64,000 nt of DNA from JABGQS01 sp963674545 (GTDB lineage: Bacteria > Bacillota > Clostridia > Christensenellales > SZUA-584). Under the pieces are notes generated by a model. It was not told the origin of the DNA. It saw only the letters and a program-made list of their open reading frames with translations, and did no database searches. How positions within the stretch are numbered: the first letter of the stretch is position 1; every line of letters begins with the position of its first letter. Positions 1 to 8,803 of the stretch are shown one piece after another. Made by a program: the position numbers and the translations under genes. The stretch lies in NCBI GenBank assembly GCA_963674545.2, contig CAXXFB010000001.1, positions 1,798,001 to 1,862,000 on the forward strand, given 5' to 3'.

Positions 1-689
1 TTTCTGCGAAGAAACCTAAGAAGCCTTCCGTAATATACATACATCTTGACAGCCAGCGCAAACAAACTGAATACGTGATATCCCGTCCTGTGCGATGTAC
101 AGTAATCCACCTCGATGTTTTCTATGTTCTTTGCGTATTTTAATATCTCCAGCGATATATAAACGAACTTTGTATCCGCCTTCTTCACTTTCTCCACGAT
201 ATCCTTCGTCATGATGCGAAAGCTGCAAACCTTCTTGTCCTTCGGCTTGCCCGAAAGCCTTGTTATAAGGGCTTCCCTGAACCTCGAACCCAAACTGCGC
301 AAAGCTCCCTTAGTCGGTTCAGCACAAACACCGTACACCACGTCATAGCCCTGCCTTATCTTCTCATACAGCTTTATTATATCACACGGGTCGTTCTCCA
401 AGTCATCATCCATTATTACGGTATAGTCGCATTCGGACCGCCTTAGTCCGCAAAGAATCGCCGCCTGCTGCCCAGCGTTCTCTTTCACCCTTACAACTGT
501 AATATTCTCATTGTCTTCTTTTATCCGCTTCAAGGCCTCAAAGCTCCCGTCCTGACTGGCGTCATCAACGAACACTATGCTGTAGCTACCGAACTGCGAA
601 AGCACGTCCGTCAACTTTTCGTTCAGCTCCTCCAGCGTTCGCTGCGCATTATATACAGGAATCACTACACAAATACTGTCCTTCGTCAT
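1..689 (-). CDS. Glycosyltransferase family 2, C-terminus beyond window
   Basis: The visible 229 residues start MTKDSICVVIPVYNAQRT and form a GT-A nucleotide-sugar transferase domain of the GT2 family, like polyprenyl-phosphate glycosyltransferases (ArnC/DPM1 type). Visible signatures are VVIPVYN at the start of the Rossmann-like fold, FVDDASQDGS, and the metal/nucleotide-binding IMDDDLENDP near residue 90. The protein runs off the left window edge, so any C-terminal membrane segments are not seen. The start codon overlaps the stop of the upstream sugar aminotransferase by four bases (ATGA), which implies translational coupling. Inferred role: transfer of a sugar to a lipid carrier at the cytoplasmic membrane, together with the next two genes. 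The donor and acceptor are unknown. Confidence 0.85.
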   Translation of the reverse strand, partial: MTKDSICVVIPVYNAQRTLEELNEKLTDVLSQFGSYSIVFVDDASQDGSFEALKRIKEDNENITVVRVKENAGQQAAILCGLRRSECDYTVIMDDDLENDPCDIIKLYEKIRQGYDVVYGVCAEPTKGALRSLGSRFREALITRLSGKPKDKKVCSFRIMTKDIVEKVKKADTKFVYISLEILKYAKNIENIEVDYCTSHRTGYHVFSLFALAVKMYVYYGRLLRFLRR

Positions 690-1780
690 AGCGCCTCCAT
701 AACGGCATCTGCAACGGCTGCACACTCGTCCATCGTCAGCGAAGCATATACAGGCAGCCGCAGCAGCCCGTTAGCAAGCCGCATGGTCGCAGGCAGGTCT
801 TCCGGTTTATACCCAAGGCTCTCCCCCATAGCCGAAGCGTGAAGCGGCATGTAATGAAAATGCGCACTTATTTCCTTTTGCTCTAACTCTTGTCTAACTC
901 TCTCTCTAGTCTTAAAATCGCTAAAACGCAGATAAAACACATGATAGTTGTCATCGTTATACTTCGGAACTACCGGCACGCTTAATCCATCTGTGCTTCT
1001 AAAGCGACTCATGTAATACTCATACACCGTCCGCTGCTTTTGCTTTATCTCCTCCGCTTTTTCAAGCTGGGCATACAGCACCGCGGCATTTAGGTTGGGC
1101 ATAGCAGAGCTAGTCCCCTGCATCTGCCACGTATAAGCATCTACCTCACCCTTTAGAAACCTCTGCCTGTCCGTGCCGTTGTCGTATATCGTCTGTACCC
1201 TCTCAAGTACTTCCTCATCATCAGTATTCACAACAAGCGCACCTCCGCCGCCTGCCGAAACGTTCTTCGTTTCGTGAAAGCTTAAAATACCGAAGTCGCC
1301 TATGCTGCCAAGCAGCCTTTTCTTGTAAGCCGCACCAAACGAGAGCGCCGCATCCTCTATCACAAATACGTCTTCGCACAGCTCCATCAGCTCATCCATA
1401 TCGGCAGAGCTTCCGCTGTAGTGCGTGGGTATAATACACCTTGTCTTAGCGTTCATCTTTCGCTTAACATCATCTATGCTGATAACGCCTGTTTCTTCAT
1501 CCACCTCTGCAAAAACCGGACTAAGCCCATAGCGCAACGCTGTATTCGCCGCAGAAGGGTATGTGAACGACGGCAGTATAACTTCGCCCTTCTCCATCGC
1601 CAGTACTTCGAAAAGCAAGTCTAGCGCAGATGAAGCGCTCGTCGTCAGAAACACAGGTGCACCGAACTCATCCGCCAGCCTGTCTCTCACTTTGGCAGTA
1701 TAGTCCGCACCGCCAAGAGCGTCCTGCACACACCGCACTTCAGCTTCGTCGTAATATGTTTTCTTGAAAGGTATGTTCAT
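686..1780 (-). CDS. wecE: dTDP-4-amino-4,6-dideoxygalactose transaminase-like (WecE/RffA)
   Basis: 364 residues of the DegT/DnrJ/EryC1/StrS fold-type I PLP aminotransferase family, full length. The PLP-binding lysine is K172 in SFHETKN, and the cofactor-pairing aspartate is in VIEDAAL (about 143). The collinear match to E. coli WecE from memory is strong: PSFTYPSAANTALRYG, SFHETKN, QVDxYTW-type and HYMPLH segments are all present. WecE makes dTDP-4-amino-4,6-dideoxygalactose (Fuc4N) from the 4-keto sugar with glutamate as amino donor. It lies between a GT-C membrane protein (1 bp away) and a GT2 enzyme (4-bp overlap), so an amino-deoxy sugar for a surface glycan is likely. The family is certain. 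The exact sugar is inferred, because other wec/rml genes are outside the window. Confidence 0.85.
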   Translation of the reverse strand: MNIPFKKTYYDEAEVRCVQDALGGADYTAKVRDRLADEFGAPVFLTTSASSALDLLFEVLAMEKGEVILPSFTYPSAANTALRYGLSPVFAEVDEETGVISIDDVKRKMNAKTRCIIPTHYSGSSADMDELMELCEDVFVIEDAALSFGAAYKKRLLGSIGDFGILSFHETKNVSAGGGGALVVNTDDEEVLERVQTIYDNGTDRQRFLKGEVDAYTWQMQGTSSAMPNLNAAVLYAQLEKAEEIKQKQRTVYEYYMSRFRSTDGLSVPVVPKYNDDNYHVFYLRFSDFKTRERVRQELEQKEISAHFHYMPLHASAMGESLGYKPEDLPATMRLANGLLRLPVYASLTMDECAAVADAVMEAL

Positions 1781-3301
1781 CTATTCTTCCACCTTATATA
1801 TCGTAACTTTCCATTCCTGTGCATAAGAATATCGCACTATCCGCATAGCATACGGCGAAGCAAACTCGCCGACAACGCTGCACTCCTGCTCCAGGAAAGT
1901 CTTCATGTCATCGTAATACGGTATCACGTTACCGTAGACTATGTTCCACACCGGCCGCCGCTCCGCAATGAAATCCATCTCCTGCGGATAAACAATATAC
2001 TCTATACCGTTTTGCCTTACATACTCCGCAAAGCTAAGCCCTGCTTCGTCGAGGTATGCAAGGTTCCTGTAATCCAGCATCCTGCCTTCGTCAAATGCAT
2101 ACTCCGCATTCAGGTTGGCAAGCGCCATGCTCCCCTCCGGCACAGCCTCCTCTATCTCGCTTACGTAGTAGTCGTAATCGTCGCCCAGGCTCGGCACGAT
2201 AGCGAACAGCGACACAGCCAGCACCGCAGCCGCCAGCACCGCAGGAACGACTATCCCCAGCGCTTTCAGCAGCTTGTCCGCAAACCAGAATACCAGCAGC
2301 CAGCAAAGCGGGAACAGCAGCACTACGCCCGGCTGAGAGTACCGCCCTATAAGCATTGTCGCTGCGACCACGCCGACTATCGGCAGCAGTATCTTTAGCA
2401 CATCACGCTTGAAGAACGCAGTCACCACAGCCCCGGCCACGCCTGCGCCAAACAGCACAAGCTGAAGCTGAACCGGCGGTGTGTAATAAGTTCCGCTCAC
2501 CCGTGTGAACAGCCGCCCGAACCAGCCCGGCAAGTACTGCACCTTCTCCAGCATCGTCATGTCTATGCCCAGAGCCTTGCCTATCTTTGCGTAGTTCTGC
2601 AAAAACTGCTCGTCGAACGAACAGCTGATGCCGACGAACAGCCCGGCAAACGCCGCCACCACGCCCACCAGCGTCAGCAGGTTTCTTATCTTCAGCCTGC
2701 CCGAAGCCACGTAATAAACATACAGCAGCCCTGCGGCAAACGCTATCATAAGGCTGTTGGGATGCACGCCTATGAACACGCCGACCAGCACGCCCGTTAT
2801 TATATCGTTCTTATACGTCCACTCGTCTATCCTGCTTATCACGTAATACAGCGCCAGCAGCAGTCCGAACGTTATTATTATCTCCTGCCTTGCCATGTGG
2901 CTTGCGTATATGAACTGCACATCGAACGACAACACAGCAGTCATTATCAGCGCTTTTACATCACTCTTAAACAAGACCCTGCACAGCATGTAGAACACAT
3001 ACAGCGCCGCCGTACCAGACACCAGCGACACCAGCCGCACCGCAAACAGGTTATACCCAAAAACCGCTATAAAAGGCATCTGCACCGTATGGAACAGTAT
3101 CTTTATAGCATGGGGATATCTTGGCAGCAGGTCAAAGAACGGCTCCGTCACTCCCGGCCCCCCGCTCATCATCGCCCGGCTGAGGCCCGACAGCCACGAC
3201 TCATCCGAATGCATGAACGGGAACTTGCTTAGAAACAGCAAATTAAGCACGAACCACACGCCTAAATATATGAATATCAGTATCCTCGTTTTCTTCTTCA
3301 A
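1781..3301 (-). CDS. GT-C fold membrane glycosyltransferase (GT39/ArnT-like)
   Basis: 506 residues with about eleven hydrophobic segments in the first 370 residues and a soluble C-terminal domain. After the first membrane helix comes PFMHSDESW, which has the acidic DE motif of lipid-phosphate-sugar-dependent GT-C transferases such as ArnT/PMT. Such enzymes take a sugar from a polyprenyl phosphate on the outer membrane face and add it to a glycan, lipid or protein. It is the first gene of a three-gene operon, and the next start follows immediately. Acceptor and donor are unknown. A GT2 enzyme two genes downstream would be a natural maker of the lipid-linked donor (inference). Confidence 0.75.
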   Translation of the reverse strand: MKKKTRILIFIYLGVWFVLNLLFLSKFPFMHSDESWLSGLSRAMMSGGPGVTEPFFDLLPRYPHAIKILFHTVQMPFIAVFGYNLFAVRLVSLVSGTAALYVFYMLCRVLFKSDVKALIMTAVLSFDVQFIYASHMARQEIIITFGLLLALYYVISRIDEWTYKNDIITGVLVGVFIGVHPNSLMIAFAAGLLYVYYVASGRLKIRNLLTLVGVVAAFAGLFVGISCSFDEQFLQNYAKIGKALGIDMTMLEKVQYLPGWFGRLFTRVSGTYYTPPVQLQLVLFGAGVAGAVVTAFFKRDVLKILLPIVGVVAATMLIGRYSQPGVVLLFPLCWLLVFWFADKLLKALGIVVPAVLAAAVLAVSLFAIVPSLGDDYDYYVSEIEEAVPEGSMALANLNAEYAFDEGRMLDYRNLAYLDEAGLSFAEYVRQNGIEYIVYPQEMDFIAERRPVWNIVYGNVIPYYDDMKTFLEQECSVVGEFASPYAMRIVRYSYAQEWKVTIYKVEE

Positions 3302-3457
3302 AAGCTGCCTCCCCCTGTAGTTTTATTTTATCACATTGGGAAGAATGGGGCGATAATATTATTACCAATTCGTATCGCAAACATATTTTGGTAGAAAACC
3401 GCAAAGTTTTCTGATAAAATAAATATAGATAAACATATTATATGAAGCGTGGTAATT

Positions 3458-4768
3458 ATGAAACAATTCTATTCTCCCTTTATAAACTCAAAAAATTCTT
3501 TTATTTCTATCGCCAATGTTCGATTCTCTCATATTGCCCAATTAGAGAAACGCGAGGTAGAAGAAGGCTATCAAGTTGAGTATAAAAGCCAATGGGATGC
3601 TAATTTTCTAAAAAAGCATCTTTGTCAAACAATAACTTCATTTGCGAATTCTGAAGGTGGCTGGCTTATTGTAGGAATAGAAAACGATACCACTAAATAT
3701 ATCGGCATAAAAAAGCAACGTGCAGATTTTAGCCAAACTATATCCCAGAAATTAAATGCCTTAGTCTCCCCTATACCAAAATTTGATTGCAGGTTCATTA
3801 GAAACCCAAAGGATCCACAATACGGCGTTTTAGTAATCTATGTATATGAAGGCATCAATCCACCCTATATATGCAACGGTACTGTATATGTTAGAAATGG
3901 GAGTAGTAAAACCCCTGTCAAGCCTGGTCGTATTGAGATAGATAATCTAATACAAAAAAGAGAAAAATTTTTAAGTAATCGTAAATCTTTTTGTGTTGAT
4001 TATCTTATTGATAATAGAAAAAAGATTCCGATTTGTTCTATTTTTTTATATAATCCTTACGCAAATATTGATATAAATAGCATCACCGATAAATTAAAAA
4101 TTATGAAACATGAATTAGAAGATATGAATCATTGGAAGCGCATTACATATTCTATAGAATCAATAATATGCTATAATACAGATATTATTTCTAATACATC
4201 AGTTACCTTAATGTCAGAATTATATGCAAATGGAAACGTGAAAATATCATGTCCTTTATTTGTGTTGCCAGACGATTTTTGTAAAAAATGGGGAGAGTTT
4301 TTAAGTAAGCATAATCCAAGTATTGATGTCACTGATATGAAAATTATTGATGGCTTTATATCCTTTTATAGTATAGAAAGTGAACTTTCTAAAATATTCC
4401 AATATATTAAAAAGCGTGGTTATCATATCAATGATTATTTTATCACGTTTGATTATAGGAACGTAGGTAATACAATATTATATTTTAGGCAAGACTATTC
4501 TGATTCTAAAAAAAAAGCAGAAGCTATTAATAAAATCCAAGCCAATGAATTTTACATTTGCCCTAAAAATAAAATCAAAACTGAACCCACTTATTTTATT
4601 GAGGATGTTAGTGCAAAAGATGCTGCAAACATTGGTATACAACTCCTAGGATCATATTTTGCATTATTATTTGGAATAACACCAGATGAAATAAATAAAA
4701 AAATAACAGAATTATGTTCACTATATTCAGAACAAACTTTTATATCACAAAAACATTATTTCCAATAA
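3458..4768 (+). CDS. AlbA_2 (Schlafen-type) domain protein
   Basis: 436 residues from ATG 3458; an in-frame GTG at 3449 is also possible and neither has a strong ribosome site. Residues about 30-155 match the AlbA_2 domain (PF04326): E(V)EYKSQW, then ITSFANSEGGWLIVGIEND, then YGVLVIYVYEG and VYVRNGSSK. This domain is found in transcription regulators and in Schlafen-like nucleases. The C-terminal 280 residues are not recognised and contain no helicase or HTH signature that I can see. The gene is much more AT-rich than the GC-richer operons on both sides, stands alone, and ends at a strong hairpin, so it is probably acquired. Function is unknown; regulation or defence are both possible. Confidence 0.65.
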   Translation: MKQFYSPFINSKNSFISIANVRFSHIAQLEKREVEEGYQVEYKSQWDANFLKKHLCQTITSFANSEGGWLIVGIENDTTKYIGIKKQRADFSQTISQKLNALVSPIPKFDCRFIRNPKDPQYGVLVIYVYEGINPPYICNGTVYVRNGSSKTPVKPGRIEIDNLIQKREKFLSNRKSFCVDYLIDNRKKIPICSIFLYNPYANIDINSITDKLKIMKHELEDMNHWKRITYSIESIICYNTDIISNTSVTLMSELYANGNVKISCPLFVLPDDFCKKWGEFLSKHNPSIDVTDMKIIDGFISFYSIESELSKIFQYIKKRGYHINDYFITFDYRNVGNTILYFRQDYSDSKKKAEAINKIQANEFYICPKNKIKTEPTYFIEDVSAKDAANIGIQLLGSYFALLFGITPDEINKKITELCSLYSEQTFISQKHYFQ

Positions 4769-4800
4769 TTATATACTCACAAAAACTAAATGATAATAAT

Positions 4801-4831
4801 AAACAAGCCCCCGCATAGCGGAGGCTTGTTT
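4801..4831. terminator. Bidirectional hairpin terminator
   Basis: AAACAAGCCCCCGC and GCGGAGGCTTGTTT pair over 14 positions (one G-T type mismatch) around a 3-base loop. It lies between the convergent AlbA_2 gene and the four-domain rhodanese gene and can end both transcripts. Confidence 0.75.
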
Positions 4832-4907
4832 CCTCATTATGTCACTCTATTGTGCCTTTTTGTCATTCCCAAAGCTGTCTTTATGTCAATTCTATGATGT
4901 GCTTAAA

Positions 4908-6569
4908 TTAGTCGGTAACTACCGGATATCCTTCAGCTATCCAGCCAACGCTCATTCCGAACTTCATGGATACAGCGTTAATCCCGAGCATCCTCATGAT
5001 AGCTGTTGTCTGTCCTGCTGTCTGTCCGCTGTAGCACGCTACGATGAGCTTGCCTTCCGGCAGGTCTGCAAAGCCTTCCTGCATGCCTTCGCCAAACGGC
5101 AGGTTGACTGCGCCTGCTACGTGGCCAGCTGCAAAGTCTTCTGCGCTGCGGATGTCGACTACAGTTGCTGTGCCGGCTTCCGTCTCTGCCTGAACGTCGT
5201 CAAGGCCGATCTGGAAGTTTGCATTGTCAGCTACGCTGTTGAAGTAATCTTTAACTGCTGTTAGTACGAACGGGTCAAATGTTGCGCCAGCGTCCGGCAG
5301 CTCTGCTGCTTCTGTTGAAACGTAATTCTCATATCCTTCAATTGTAGAAGCGCCGTAGTTAAAGCCGCTCTTTACTGATACAGCTTCGATTCCAAGCATG
5401 TTCATAAGCGCAACTGTCTGTCCTGCTGTCTGTCCGCTATAGCAGTATACATATACAGTCTGGTCTGTCGGAAGCATAGCAACTTTTTCAGCAAGGTCAG
5501 TTCCCCATGATGCAAGGTAAGCGCCGGTGATGTGCCCTTCGCCGTAAACGTCAGCCTGGCGGATGGAAAGTATGAACGGCTCGTCGCCATTGTCCATCAT
5601 CGCAAACAGGTCTTCCCAAGTGATTATGCGGCTGCCCGGATAATCTATGAAATAGTTGTTAGCTGCTGCTTTTACAACATATTCGCCCCAGCCTTGCGCT
5701 CCAAACTTGAGCGAAACTGCGTCGAATCCAAGCGCCTTCATAACAGCTGTTGTCTGTCCTGCTGTCTGTCCTGTATAGCACATTACTATGTACTTGTCGT
5801 CCATAGACAGGCCGGAGAAATCCATGCCTGCGCCGAACGGAAGGTTGATAGCTCCGTCGATAGTGCCTGCTTCAAAAGCGTCAGGCTGGCGGATGTCGAG
5901 CACTACCGCTTCGCCGTTCTGCACCATAACGTCAGCATCAGCTGAAGCTATCTGGAAGTTGCCGTTGTCAGCTACGCTGTTAAAATATCCTTCTGCCCAT
6001 GCAAGAATGTCAGCGTTAAACTCTGCGCCTGCGTCCGGCAGCTCTGCAGCTTCTGTAGAAACATAATTCTCATATCCTTCGATTGTAGAAGCGCCATAGT
6101 TAAAGCCGCTCTTTACGGATATAGCGTCGATGCCAAGCATTCTTAATATAGCGACCGTCTGTCCTGCTGTCTGTCCTGAATAGCAGTATACATACACTGT
6201 CTGGTCTGTCGGAAGCATAGAAACTTTCGACGCAAGGTCAGCGCCCCATGATGCAAGATATGCGCCTGTGATGTGTCCCTGGTCATAAACATCCTGCTGC
6301 CTTATGCTGAGGATAAACGGCTCTTCTCCGCTGTCCATAAGCGTGAAAAGGTCTTCCCAGCCTATCATCGGGTTTGTAAAGTCTCCTGCAAAGTATGCAA
6401 GCGCTGCTTCCTCAACAGCGTTGCCGGCAGGCTCGTCCGAGCTCGTATCTGCAGTCGTATCATCTGTCGTGTCCGAAGTATCGCTCGTATCTGTCGTGTC
6501 TGTTTTTGCACAGCCCACCACTGCTAATAACATCATCAGTGCGAGCAGTACGATAAGTAATTTTTTCAT
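4908..6569 (-). CDS. Lipoprotein with four tandem rhodanese domains
   Basis: 553 residues. An N-terminal signal ends in the lipobox AVVGC (Cys20), followed by a Thr/Asp-rich linker (21-47), so the protein should be anchored on the outer face of the membrane. Four rhodanese domains follow, each with an intact active-site loop C-Y-(S/T)-G-Q-T-A-G-Q-T at Cys129, Cys264, Cys376 and Cys512. The domains alternate: A type (WEDLF, FILSIRQ; 1 and 3) and B type (VVLDIR, NLPFG; 2 and 4). A1 and A2 are also nearly identical in DNA, so an A-B pair was duplicated. Rhodaneses move sulfane sulfur via a cysteine persulfide. It is the last gene of the YeeE/TusA operon, which suggests extracellular capture or relay of sulfane sulfur. 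Four active rhodaneses in one exported protein is unusual. Confidence 0.88.
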   Translation of the reverse strand: MKKLLIVLLALMMLLAVVGCAKTDTTDTSDTSDTTDDTTADTSSDEPAGNAVEEAALAYFAGDFTNPMIGWEDLFTLMDSGEEPFILSIRQQDVYDQGHITGAYLASWGADLASKVSMLPTDQTVYVYCYSGQTAGQTVAILRMLGIDAISVKSGFNYGASTIEGYENYVSTEAAELPDAGAEFNADILAWAEGYFNSVADNGNFQIASADADVMVQNGEAVVLDIRQPDAFEAGTIDGAINLPFGAGMDFSGLSMDDKYIVMCYTGQTAGQTTAVMKALGFDAVSLKFGAQGWGEYVVKAAANNYFIDYPGSRIITWEDLFAMMDNGDEPFILSIRQADVYGEGHITGAYLASWGTDLAEKVAMLPTDQTVYVYCYSGQTAGQTVALMNMLGIEAVSVKSGFNYGASTIEGYENYVSTEAAELPDAGATFDPFVLTAVKDYFNSVADNANFQIGLDDVQAETEAGTATVVDIRSAEDFAAGHVAGAVNLPFGEGMQEGFADLPEGKLIVACYSGQTAGQTTAIMRMLGINAVSMKFGMSVGWIAEGYPVVTD

Positions 6570-6633
6570 TCTTTTCTCCCCTTCTTTTTTTCTAGAAACC
6601 TCTAGTTATTTCAAGCTGCAGTTACGCTTCAAA

Positions 6634-7539
6634 TCATGAAGCGTCCTGCACCGTTGGAACTTGTGTCTCACTCGGCGCTTCGGGTTCTCCGTTCACGTCG
6701 ATCCACTCTGTCCATGCTCCGTCATACACACGCACATCAGAAAATCCCATATCCTTCATTGCGGTGTAAGACTGTGCGGCACGAACGGACGTCTTGCAGA
6801 ACAGTATATACGTCTTCTCCGGATCCGGCAGGACCCCAAGCTTTATGTATGTGCTCTGCAGGTTCTGTACGCTCTTATACTCTCCCGAAGGATAGTTGTT
6901 GTTGAGATATTCTACATGCACAGAGCCTGGAATTGTGCCTTCGGCAAATTCTTCGTCGCTTCTCGTGTCTATTATTACTGTCATCCCGTCGTCTTTGTCT
7001 AGCAGCAGGTTGATGTAGTCAAGCGTTACGACCAGCTTCTTCTGTTTCTCGCCGGCTGTATAGACTGCCGGTTCAAGTACAGTAGCTTCCGAGACCACCT
7101 GTGCTCCCGCTCTTTCAAGCGCAGCAAGTCCGCCGCTTACGACTTTTACGTTGAAGTTATTATACACATTGAGCGTCCACTGTATCCTTGCTGCCTGCAT
7201 GTTGTTGTTATTGTCGTAAACAAGCAGCGTATCGTTTTCGCTCACGCCAGCAGCGCTCATGACTGCCGCCACTTCGTCTGCTTCCGGCAGCATGTTTGCA
7301 TACGGCTCGTCAACAGTCAAATCGCTCATCGGCAGGCTTATAGCCCCTTCGATGTGTCCGCTGGCATAGTCTTCAGCCGGGCAGGCAGCGGCCAGTATAG
7401 CGCCGTCTTCCATCATTGTTAATGCTTCTTTAGCCGTAACGATGTAGTTCCCCGTTTGGGCTTCGAAGTCAAAATTCCCGCACGCTGCCAATGTAAGCAT
7501 TATTAAAATGATTAAGATTAAAAATACTCTCTTTTTCAC
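6634..7539 (-). CDS. Two-domain rhodanese lipoprotein (thiosulfate sulfurtransferase-like)
   Basis: 301 residues with a signal sequence and lipobox TLAAC (Cys20). Two rhodanese folds follow. The first (about 30-155) has VYDNNNNMQAARI where the catalytic loop should be, so Asp replaces the Cys. The second (about 165-285) has FCKTSVRAAQSY with Cys248. An inactive N-domain plus an active C-domain is the layout of classical thiosulfate/mercaptopyruvate sulfurtransferases (SseA/TST), and the length fits with the signal added. The extracellular location is unusual for TST. It precedes the four-domain rhodanese by 64 bp and follows the reductase by 4 bp in the same operon. Likely substrates are thiosulfate or another sulfane-sulfur donor (inference). 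Confidence 0.85.
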   Translation of the reverse strand: MKKRVFLILIILIMLTLAACGNFDFEAQTGNYIVTAKEALTMMEDGAILAAACPAEDYASGHIEGAISLPMSDLTVDEPYANMLPEADEVAAVMSAAGVSENDTLLVYDNNNNMQAARIQWTLNVYNNFNVKVVSGGLAALERAGAQVVSEATVLEPAVYTAGEKQKKLVVTLDYINLLLDKDDGMTVIIDTRSDEEFAEGTIPGSVHVEYLNNNYPSGEYKSVQNLQSTYIKLGVLPDPEKTYILFCKTSVRAAQSYTAMKDMGFSDVRVYDGAWTEWIDVNGEPEAPSETQVPTVQDAS

Positions 7540-7543
7540 GTTA

Positions 7544-8776
7544 TTACTCCTTTGAAGCTTGAATAGCTGCGATTATCTCGTCTTTGCTAAGCTCCTTGTT
7601 AGATAAAGTTTCGTATATTTTCCCATCTTTAATAATAACGACAGCCGGGCAGGCCTCGCAGCCCAAACGCTGAGCCAGACCCTTAGACTTATAAGTGTCT
7701 ACCTTATGGCAGCAGTGGTTGTCATAGAGGTCTTCGATCTCTTCGATAACGCTCAAGAACTCACGCTGCTCTTTATCTATCGCATCATATACATATGCTA
7801 TGCCGTCTCCCATCATTATCTGATGTTCGAATATCTCGCTTTCTGCTATATACTTCTCTGCCATTACACCTGCTGTTGCAGCATCGCCAACGCATGTAGC
7901 AACCTGACGCAGGAACTTATCACGCACATCGCCCGCTGCGAACACGCCCGGTATGTTAGTGCGCATCTCTGTGTCAGTTGGGATATACCCTCTGTCAGTC
8001 ATCTTAACGACGCCTTTATATATATCCGTATTCGGTATATAACCTATGAATAGGAAGCATGTATAGCAGTCCACCGGTATGATTTCGCCGGTCTTTAAGT
8101 TCTTAAGGTTAACACGCTCAAGCTGTTCCCCGCCTTCATAGCTCTCGACGACAGTGTTCCAAAGGAACTCCATCTTCGGGTTCGCCATCGCTGCGGCTTT
8201 TGCTATCTCGTTGCAGTCCATTACGCCTTCGTCATGCAGCACTGACACTTTAACTTTGCTTGCAAACTTTGTAAGGAACATTCCTTCTTCTATGGCTGCG
8301 TCTCCGCTTCCTATTACGAGAACTTCCTTATCAGTACATGAAGCAGCGTCGCAGGTCGCGCAGAAAGCAATGCCTTTGCCGAGGAACTGCTCCTCTGTGT
8401 CAACGCCGACAAGCCTTGGCTTAGAACCGTTTGCTATTATGACGGCTTTTGCTTCAAATATGTTCCTGAAGGTTTCAACCTTCTTTACGTCTCCGTCTAA
8501 ATCGACCGATTTTACGTTGGTCAGCTTAAAATTCACACCAAATTTCTTGGCCTGCTGATGGAACAAGTCCATCAATCCGCCGCCCGAAATACCTTCCGGG
8601 AATCCCGGATAATTCTCTATATCGTTGGTGTTTGTTGCAATTCCTCCAACAAGAGCCTGCTCTATTATAAGCGTGTTGAGTCTTGCTCTACCGCAGTATA
8701 TACCGGCTGTCAGGCCTGATGCTCCGCCGCCTATTATGACGACATCATATTGTTCAACTTTTTTCTCTCTTGCCAT
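7544..8776 (-). CDS. Thioredoxin reductase-like flavoprotein with thioredoxin-like C-terminal domain
   Basis: 410 residues. Residues 10-320 are a thioredoxin reductase: FAD site VIIGGGASGLTAG, redox pair CATCD (Cys139/Cys142), NAD(P)H site VIGSGDAAIEEG, and FAD motif GVFAAGDVRDK. Residues about 330-410 look like a thioredoxin fold that keeps the strand and cis-proline region (CPAVVIIKDGK) but lacks a normal CGPC helix; instead it has HCCHK (near 354) and GCEACP. Known reductases with fused thioredoxin carry an active CxxC, so this tail may use other cysteines or be a docking domain. It sits in the YeeE/TusA/rhodanese operon, where it could reduce persulfides or disulfides formed on TusA. It is cytoplasmic, with no signal peptide. 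Confidence 0.85.
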   Translation of the reverse strand: MAREKKVEQYDVVIIGGGASGLTAGIYCGRARLNTLIIEQALVGGIATNTNDIENYPGFPEGISGGGLMDLFHQQAKKFGVNFKLTNVKSVDLDGDVKKVETFRNIFEAKAVIIANGSKPRLVGVDTEEQFLGKGIAFCATCDAASCTDKEVLVIGSGDAAIEEGMFLTKFASKVKVSVLHDEGVMDCNEIAKAAAMANPKMEFLWNTVVESYEGGEQLERVNLKNLKTGEIIPVDCYTCFLFIGYIPNTDIYKGVVKMTDRGYIPTDTEMRTNIPGVFAAGDVRDKFLRQVATCVGDAATAGVMAEKYIAESEIFEHQIMMGDGIAYVYDAIDKEQREFLSVIEEIEDLYDNHCCHKVDTYKSKGLAQRLGCEACPAVVIIKDGKIYETLSNKELSKDEIIAAIQASKE

Positions 8777-8803
8777 TTTTATACCTATTCTTTCTGATTC
8801 ATC

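Noticed and set aside
2012..3232. Long plus-strand frames opposite the GT-C gene
   Set aside because: Composition (His/Gln/Arg-rich, no motifs or ribosome sites) is typical of antisense shadows of a GC-rich gene.
4908..6569. Repeated CCTGCTGTCTGTCC-type DNA motifs suggesting a repeat array or CRISPR
   Set aside because: They encode the repeated active-site loop GQTAGQT of the rhodanese domains, in frame; spacing is domain-sized, not CRISPR-sized.
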